Shown here: positions 24,483 through 29,428 of the stretch, one piece after another
Position numbering within the stretch: position 1 is the first letter of the stretch
Layout of the letters: the number at the start of each line of letters is the position of its first letter
Assembly: GCA_035293845.1 (NCBI GenBank)
Contig: DATGMB010000268.1
Location: forward strand, 1 to 29,428
From: DATGMB01 sp035293845
GTDB lineage: Bacteria > Acidobacteriota > Terriglobia > Bryobacterales > Bryobacteraceae
Direction of reading: 5' to 3'
Length of the DNA stretch: 29,428 nt
The notes under the pieces: model-generated
Told to the model about the DNA's origin: nothing
The model's input: the letters and a program-made list of their open reading frames with translations, nothing else
Databases searched by the model: none
Program-made: the position numbers and the translations under genes

Positions 24483-25573
24483 TGCCGGAGATCACGGTTG
24501 TGGGCGCCGGGGTGTTCGGCGTCTGGACCGCGTGGCATCTGCGGCACGCGGGCGCCGCGGTGCGGCTGGTCGAGGCCTGGTCGCCCGGGCACACGCGCGC
24601 CAGCTCCGGAGGGGAGACCCGCATCATCCGCATGGGCTATGGCGCAGACGAAATCTACACTCGCCTGGCCATGCGCTCGATGGAACTGTGGAAGCAATTC
24701 GGCCACGGCCTATTCCACCGCACCGGCGTGCTCTGGATGGCGCGCGCGGACGATCCGTACTCGGCCGCCACGGAGCGCACGCTGCGCGCGGCCGGCGTGC
24801 CGTGCGAAATCGTCGAGTGCGGTGAACTGGCCCGCCGGTGGCCGCAGATGCGGATCGGCGATCCGCGCATTTTCGGAATCTTCGAGCCGGAGAGCGGGGC
24901 TTTATTCGCGCGGCGCGCGGTGGCTGCCGTGGCGGCCGATGCTGTGCGGCTCGGCGTCCGCTATGAGACCCGCGCCATCGCCGCCGATCCACTGCCTGCC
25001 GGCCCGACCGTGTTTGCCTGCGGCGCCTGGCTGCCCAAGCTCTTTGCGGGCCTGCTGGGAGGACGCATTTTTCCTACCCGCCAGGAGGTGTTTTTCTTTG
25101 CGCCGCCGCCCGGCGATGGGCGTTTTGGACCCGCCGCGATGCCCGTCTGGATCGATTTCACCGATTCGCGCGGCCCATACGGGTTTCCCGACCTCGAAAG
25201 CCGCGGCTTCAAGCTCGCCTTCGACCGCCACGGCCCGCCGTTCGATCCGGATGCCGGCGACCGGCGCCCCAGTCCCGAGCTCCTGGAGGAGGCCCGCCGA
25301 TTCCTCGCCGAGCGCTTTCCCGATCTGCGCGACGCGCCGCTCACGGAATCGCGCGTGTGCCAGTACGAGAACACATCGAGCGGCGATTTCCTGATCGACC
25401 GCCACCCGGAGCGCCCGGACATCTGGCTGGTCGGCGGCGGCTCGGGGCACGGGTTCAAGCACGGCCCGGCGGTAGGCGAGCTGGTTGCACGGATGGTGCT
25501 GGAGGGAGAGCTGCCGGACCCGCGATGGGCGCTGGCGGCAAAGGCGGCGGTGCAGCAGCGACGGGTGTGGTGA
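24482..25573 (+). CDS. FAD-dependent oxidoreductase, monomeric sarcosine oxidase / SolA type
   Basis: The product has 363 residues, a usual size for this family. The FAD-binding motif VVGAGVFGVW is at residues 6-15. ASSGGETRIIR matches the family motif after the dinucleotide fold. C293 in VCQYENTSSGD corresponds to the cysteine that holds FAD covalently in monomeric sarcosine oxidase, and GSGHGFKHGPAVGE is the conserved C-terminal segment. Such enzymes oxidise N-methyl amino acids or similar secondary amines with oxygen, releasing hydrogen peroxide. The substrate is not decided by the sequence. ATG 24482 overlaps the aroDE stop (TGATG), so the two are coupled, although no pathway link is obvious. 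Confidence 0.9.
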   Translation: MPEITVVGAGVFGVWTAWHLRHAGAAVRLVEAWSPGHTRASSGGETRIIRMGYGADEIYTRLAMRSMELWKQFGHGLFHRTGVLWMARADDPYSAATERTLRAAGVPCEIVECGELARRWPQMRIGDPRIFGIFEPESGALFARRAVAAVAADAVRLGVRYETRAIAADPLPAGPTVFACGAWLPKLFAGLLGGRIFPTRQEVFFFAPPPGDGRFGPAAMPVWIDFTDSRGPYGFPDLESRGFKLAFDRHGPPFDPDAGDRRPSPELLEEARRFLAERFPDLRDAPLTESRVCQYENTSSGDFLIDRHPERPDIWLVGGGSGHGFKHGPAVGELVARMVLEGELPDPRWALAAKAAVQQRRVW

Positions 25574-25595
25574 CGGCGCATGCCATAATCGAACC

Positions 25596-26417
25596 GTGCC
25601 CGGCCAGCTCTACGTCGTCGCCACCCCCATCGGCAACCTGGAAGACATCACCTACCGCGCAGTTCGCATCCTGAAGGAAGCCGACCTCATCGCCTGCGAA
25701 GATACCCGGCAGACGCGCAAGCTGCTCGACCATTACGGCATCGCCAAACCGACCGTCAGCTATCACGAGCACAACGAGGCCGAGCGCGCTGCCGAACTGG
25801 TGGAACGCATGCGCGCAGGCGCCGCCGTGGCCGTAGTCTCCGATGCGGGCGTGCCGCTGGTCTCCGACCCCGGATACCGGCTGGTGCGCGCGGCGGTCGA
25901 GGCCGGCATTCCGGTGGCGCCCATTCCCGGACCCTCCGCGGTTCTCGCCGCGCTGGCCGCCTCCGGTCTTCCCACCGACGCCTTTCACTTCGCCGGATTT
26001 CTGCCGGCCAAACCGGTGCAGCGCGCGAAGATGCTGGAGGCGCTCGCTGAGGAGCACGCGACGCTCATTTTCTTCGAAGCGCCGCATCGCGTGCTCGAAG
26101 CGCTGCGGGCGATCGAAGAGGCGCTCGGCCCGCGGCCCGTAGTGGTCGCGCGCGAGCTCACAAAACTCCACGAGGAGTTCCTGCGCGGCACTGCGTCCGA
26201 AGTGCGGGCGCAGATGGAAGGCCGCGAGACGGTAAAGGGTGAGATCACGATCCTGGTGGGCAAAGCCGCTGGTCCGGCGCCGGATGAACGGCCGATTGAG
26301 GAAGCGGTCGAGGAACTGGTGCACGGCGGCTTGCCGCGCATGGATGCCATTAAGCAAGTGGCGCGCCGGCGGGGGCTTTCGAAACGGGAGGTATACGAGC
26401 AGCTTCTGCGCAAGTAA
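25596..26417 (+). CDS. rsmI: 16S rRNA (cytidine(1402)-2'-O)-methyltransferase RsmI
   Basis: The product has 273 residues from GTG 25596. It begins with the family signature GQLYVVATPIGNLEDITYRA, followed by EADLIACEDTRQTRKLLDHY, VVSDAGVPLVSDPGYRLV, PIPGPSAVLAALAASGLPTD and the FFEAPHRVLEAL segment. RsmI methylates the ribose of C1402 in the ribosomal decoding centre using S-adenosylmethionine. A helical C-terminal part with MDAIKQVARRRGLSKREVYE is also typical. CATAAT at 25584-25589 lies six bases before the GTG and there is no Shine-Dalgarno sequence, which suggests a leaderless message. Its last 68 bases overlap the convergent PEP-CTERM gene. Confidence 0.95.
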   Translation: MPGQLYVVATPIGNLEDITYRAVRILKEADLIACEDTRQTRKLLDHYGIAKPTVSYHEHNEAERAAELVERMRAGAAVAVVSDAGVPLVSDPGYRLVRAAVEAGIPVAPIPGPSAVLAALAASGLPTDAFHFAGFLPAKPVQRAKMLEALAEEHATLIFFEAPHRVLEALRAIEEALGPRPVVVARELTKLHEEFLRGTASEVRAQMEGRETVKGEITILVGKAAGPAPDERPIEEAVEELVHGGLPRMDAIKQVARRRGLSKREVYEQLLRK

Positions 26418-27180
26418 ACGCGGCACTCCGGCGCCTGCGCCTGGCCATGAGTCCGAGGGCGAGTAAGGCGCCGCCGATGAGCACGGACGTGCCCGGCTCC
26501 GGCAGATCGAGGTCCGCCGGCAGACCGGTGCCGGTGTACGGGTAGTACGTCGTGGAAACAACGGCCGCCGTGATGGTAACGCCGCTGTTGAGAAACAGCC
26601 CGGGGCTGTTGGTATTGTTCCAGCCGCCGCTCGATCCTGAAAGCGAGAAGTTATTGTTGAGGGTGATCGCGAAGTGCCCTACATCGTTGCATCCGGTAGC
26701 GTCGGGGGTCGTCGAGCAGCCCGAAAGCAGCGGCGGAATACCGTCATGCAGACCGGCTTCATCCGCCGGCGTTACCGTACCGGGCGCCGGAGGCTGGTTG
26801 GTTCCATAGAAGGCGATCCCTAGTTGCCCGGTGGACTGGACATACTGCACGTTGCAATTGTAAAAGAACGGATTCAGGTTTCCCTGATCGCAGGTGAACG
26901 CCTGCGCCACCACGCTGGGGTCGAGATTCGGCTGGATGTCGATATCGAAAAGCAGTTGAGTGATGTTCTGCGAGGCGCCGTTATAGAATCCGAAAACTCC
27001 TCCGCCACCGCTGAGCGGGACGAAATTCACGCCCTGGTAGATCATCGAGCTGAAGTCGCCCTTCTCTACGCCCATCGCCGGGTCGTGAATGATGCCGTTC
27101 GCCTGCGCGCGAAACCCGCAAGCCAGCAGTAGCGCCGAACCCAACAGGATGTAAGTGCCTGGCCTCCGATGCCGTTTCAC
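26350..27180 (-). CDS. PEP-CTERM sorting domain protein with an unusual C-terminal extension
   Basis: The product has 276 residues from GTG 27180. A signal peptide covers about residues 1-28 (YILLGSALLLACGFRAQANG). The middle part is Asn/Gly/Ser/Thr-rich and probably beta-rich, with paired cysteines (FTCDQG, YNCNVQ, SGCSTT, TGCNDV). LPEPGTSVLIGGALLALGLM followed by ARRRRR is a clear PEP-CTERM signal: PEP motif, membrane helix and arginine cluster, recognised by an exosortase that trims and anchors the protein. Such proteins normally end at the arginines. Here 25 further residues run on because no stop occurs before 26350, and the frame overlaps rsmI. No exosortase gene is in the window. Confidence 0.87.
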   Translation of the reverse strand: MKRHRRPGTYILLGSALLLACGFRAQANGIIHDPAMGVEKGDFSSMIYQGVNFVPLSGGGGVFGFYNGASQNITQLLFDIDIQPNLDPSVVAQAFTCDQGNLNPFFYNCNVQYVQSTGQLGIAFYGTNQPPAPGTVTPADEAGLHDGIPPLLSGCSTTPDATGCNDVGHFAITLNNNFSLSGSSGGWNNTNSPGLFLNSGVTITAAVVSTTYYPYTGTGLPADLDLPEPGTSVLIGGALLALGLMARRRRRSAAFTCAEAARIPPVSKAPAGAPLA

Positions 27181-27186
27181 GATTCA

Positions 27187-27242
27187 CTCGGTCCAGTGCC
27201 GAGTTTCTATTTCATCGTCACCCAAGCGAGGGGGTCAGTCAA
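27187..27242 (-). promoter_or_regulatory. Candidate promoter and leader hairpin for the PEP-CTERM gene
   Basis: On the minus strand, TTGACT (27242-27237) is followed after 17 bases by GACGAT (27219-27214), a weak -10. Downstream, CTCGG and CCGAG (27187-27191 and 27199-27203) form a five-base-pair hairpin with a seven-base loop, six bases before the GTG start. No good Shine-Dalgarno sequence is seen. Confidence 0.3.
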
Positions 27243-27297
27243 TGCCATTTGGGGGTAATTTCGAGGTTGGGAACTACCAGTACCAGGACAATAACAC

Positions 27298-29428
27298 TTA
27301 TTTTGTAAGATTAGGCGCAATTTCCCGCAGCATTGCGGCGAATTCAGGCCGCGCCCGTAAATTGGCCAGTTCCGGATCTTTACGGGCCTCCAATACGGAG
27401 TAGCCGTTGCTCAGCGCCTCCCGCAAACTGCGGAGTGCCTGATCGGGTTGGCCGGCCAGCGCATAGATGGCCGCTTCCCGGTACATCAGATCGTTGTACT
27501 TGGGATCGATCTGCCGCGCCTGGCGGATGAAAGCCTCGGCCTTGGGAAAATCGCCCTCTTTGGCGTACGCGGTGGCCAAGGGGCCCAGCGTATTCTGGTC
27601 CTGCGGATTGGTCTCCAGCTTCTTCAACGCCAGCTCGATCGCACGGTCATAAGCGGTGGACGCTTTCGGCTGCTGGTTGGACCAGCGGTAGGCATCGCCG
27701 AGATTCACATACATGTACGGCTCCTTCGCGCCCTTATCGATGGCCGTCTGGAAGGCGGCCACAGCCTCGGTGAAGCGGCCCTCAAAAAAGTAGACGACTC
27801 CCAGCGACGAGTAATAAGTCGGTTTGGGATTGATCTGAATCGCCTTATGGAACGCTTGGATGCTGCTCTCCATTTGCTCCAGCCGGTAGTACGCCTTGCC
27901 CAGATTGAACCAGGCGCTGGGATTGCCGGGATCGAGCGTAGTGGCCTTCAGCAATACGTCCCGCGCCTTCTGGTTCTCGCCCAGGTCGAGGTAAGTGGCC
28001 CCCAACAGGAAGTAACTCGTGCCGAGGTAAGGATTGACACGAATCGCCTGTTGGAACGCCGCAATCGCCTCCTGCTTCTGGCCCGCCGCGTCGTAGGTTG
28101 CGCCCAGCCGCCGCAGCACATCGTCGGAGTTCGGCGCCAGCTTCAACGCCTGCTGCAACTCGTGGATCGCCTCCGGCAGGCGATCGATCGCCTTGTAGAT
28201 CGTCCCGAGCGAGGCATGCGCCTCCGGCAGATTCGGGTTGAGCCGCTCGGCCTGTTCCGCCGCGGACTGCGCCCGGTGGATATCGGCCGGGTCGTTAGTC
28301 TCGCGGTAGATCTTCAGGCTGGCGTCGGCGATTCCGGCGTAGGCCAGGGGAAAATAGGGGTCCCTGTCTTTCGCTGCCTCGAACATCCGCAGCCCGTCGC
28401 GGTAGTCGGCCAGCGAGGCTTTCACCCGGATCTTGGATGCGGCCTGGAGGTAGAGGTCGTAAGCGGCCTGATCCTGCGTCGGCCGGAGCGCGTTGCGGGC
28501 GTTCTCTTCGTTGGTGCGACGGATGAGCAGGGTATCGGCCAAATCGTTGAACACCTGATCTTCGAGCCGCAGCAGGTCCTGGCGGACGCCGCGGAATTCG
28601 CGGTGGAGCAAGGTGCGGTGCGCCGCCACGTCGTCGGCCGTCAGGGTGATGCCGAGCTGGTCACCGGCGCCCTGCAGCGTGCCGCGCACCACGACCGCAA
28701 CGCCGAGCTTGCGGGCCAGCGCGCCATCATCCAGCGAGCCGGCATCCGGCGGTGCCGGCGCGAGATAAACGTTGTGGAGCCCGGCGAGCTTCGCGCGCAC
28801 CGCGTCCACCACGCCATCCGCAATATACTGGAGCCCCTGCGCCTCTCCGACGACGCGCAGCGGCAGCACCGCCATCCGGTACTGAATGCTGTCCGCCGCC
28901 TTCGCCCCTGGAAACATGGCCTGCAGCCCGTGCCGCGTGCCGGGGATCGCGGCCAGCGCGCCCGCGAGTGCCATGGCCGCGGCGGCCGTCCAGAGCAACC
29001 CGCGGCGAGTCGGCTTGGGAATCTGCAGGCTGATGGTTTCATTGGCTGCTCGCGCGCCCACGGAGGGAGCGTGGCGGGCATCCAGATCCGCCAGGATTTC
29101 GCGTGCGCTCTGGTACCGCCGGTCCGGGTTTTTTTCCAGGCATTTCAGGATGATGTTCGCGATGTAGTCTGGCACCTCTGGATTGGCCTGGCGCGGATCT
29201 CGCGGCCGTTCGGCCACCCGCTGGTACATGAGCTGCATCGCCGATTCGCCGCGGAACGGCATCTCGCCGGTGAACATCTCGTAAATCATCAATCCGAGCG
29301 AGTACAGGTCGCTGCGCGAGTCCACTTCCCGCGCCTCGACCTGCTCGGGCGACATGTAGCGCGGCGTGCCGAGAATCTGCCCGGTGCGCGTGCCCATGCT
29401 GATTTCGGCTTCGAGCGATTTGGCCAGG
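27298..29428 (-). CDS. Serine/threonine protein kinase with TolB-like and TPR domains (N-terminus outside window)
   Basis: The frame is open to the right edge, and 710 codons are visible. It begins inside the kinase activation segment (LAKSLEAEISMGTRTGQ, presumably after DFG). GTPRYMSPEQ and DLYSLGLMIYEMFTGEMPF are kinase subdomains VIII and IX, and the kinase ends at about visible residue 120. A membrane segment follows (LLWTAAAAMALAGALAAI). The extracytoplasmic part starts with a FlgO/TolB-like domain (MAVLPLRVVGEAQGLQYIADG, VVVRGTLQGAGDQL). About ten TPR repeats follow, for example AWFNLGKAYYRLEQMESSIQ and PYMYVNLGDAYRW. This layout is common in acidobacteria and probably senses or assembles partners through the TPRs. 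The first 150 or so residues are missing. Confidence 0.94.
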   Translation of the reverse strand, partial: LAKSLEAEISMGTRTGQILGTPRYMSPEQVEAREVDSRSDLYSLGLMIYEMFTGEMPFRGESAMQLMYQRVAERPRDPRQANPEVPDYIANIILKCLEKNPDRRYQSAREILADLDARHAPSVGARAANETISLQIPKPTRRGLLWTAAAAMALAGALAAIPGTRHGLQAMFPGAKAADSIQYRMAVLPLRVVGEAQGLQYIADGVVDAVRAKLAGLHNVYLAPAPPDAGSLDDGALARKLGVAVVVRGTLQGAGDQLGITLTADDVAAHRTLLHREFRGVRQDLLRLEDQVFNDLADTLLIRRTNEENARNALRPTQDQAAYDLYLQAASKIRVKASLADYRDGLRMFEAAKDRDPYFPLAYAGIADASLKIYRETNDPADIHRAQSAAEQAERLNPNLPEAHASLGTIYKAIDRLPEAIHELQQALKLAPNSDDVLRRLGATYDAAGQKQEAIAAFQQAIRVNPYLGTSYFLLGATYLDLGENQKARDVLLKATTLDPGNPSAWFNLGKAYYRLEQMESSIQAFHKAIQINPKPTYYSSLGVVYFFEGRFTEAVAAFQTAIDKGAKEPYMYVNLGDAYRWSNQQPKASTAYDRAIELALKKLETNPQDQNTLGPLATAYAKEGDFPKAEAFIRQARQIDPKYNDLMYREAAIYALAGQPDQALRSLREALSNGYSVLEARKDPELANLRARPEFAAMLREIAPNLTK

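Noticed and set aside
1..29428. tRNA, rRNA, insertion sequence, phage or restriction genes
   Set aside because: No cloverleaf, rRNA-like segment, transposase, integrase or defence protein motif was found on either strand.

Overview
The window is a high-GC bacterial chromosome segment that most likely comes from an acidobacterium of the Solibacter/Bryobacter type. The strongest clue is the large secreted protein at the left edge. It ends in the Solibacter-type C-terminal domain (TIGR03437), carries tandem Ig-like repeats, and sits with a PEP-CTERM protein, a Ser/Thr kinase-TPR protein and a fused aroDE. No rRNA, tRNA, CRISPR array, integrase or transposase was seen, so this looks like ordinary chromosome.

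Layout from left to right. 1-4710 (-) is a giant Ig-repeat surface protein cut by the window edge. A short divergent promoter region separates it from accB-accC (4898-6740, +), two subunits of acetyl-CoA carboxylase. A small Cys/His-rich protein (6820-7008) follows. Next is a leftward pair, a 1051-aa protein of unknown family and a 478-aa membrane protein (11689-7040, -). Then on the + strand come a zinc alcohol dehydrogenase, an exported hypothetical protein, a GAF-ANTAR antiterminator behind a strong promoter and a long leader, and an overlapping PIG-L/LmbE deacetylase. An RsbW-like kinase and an RsbV-like STAS protein form a partner-switching pair at 15844-16655.

16831-22803 (+) is a complete Tol-Pal cluster: tolQ, tolR, a TonB/TolA-like protein, tolB, pal, cpoB, ending in an overlapping deoC homologue. 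TolQ, TolR and the TonB-like protein would use proton-motive force to act on periplasmic TolB and the outer-membrane lipoprotein Pal, and CpoB links this to cell-wall synthesis. The Pal protein has an extra Ig-like domain. The DeoC homologue lacks all three catalytic residues of deoxyribose-phosphate aldolase. Next come aroDE (dehydroquinase-shikimate dehydrogenase fusion), a sarcosine-oxidase-like flavoprotein and rsmI. On the opposite strand are a PEP-CTERM protein, whose reading frame runs past its anchor into the antisense of rsmI, and the C-terminal part of a Ser/Thr kinase with a TPR array, cut by the right edge.

I found no clear new defence or mobile system. The most unusual items are the catalytically stripped DeoC tied to the Tol-Pal operon, the unknown 1051-aa/membrane-protein pair, the ANTAR gene leader, the PEP-CTERM tail and the Ig-bearing Pal. 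Several genes without a Shine-Dalgarno sequence have a -10-like hexamer 6-10 bases before the start codon, which suggests leaderless transcripts.
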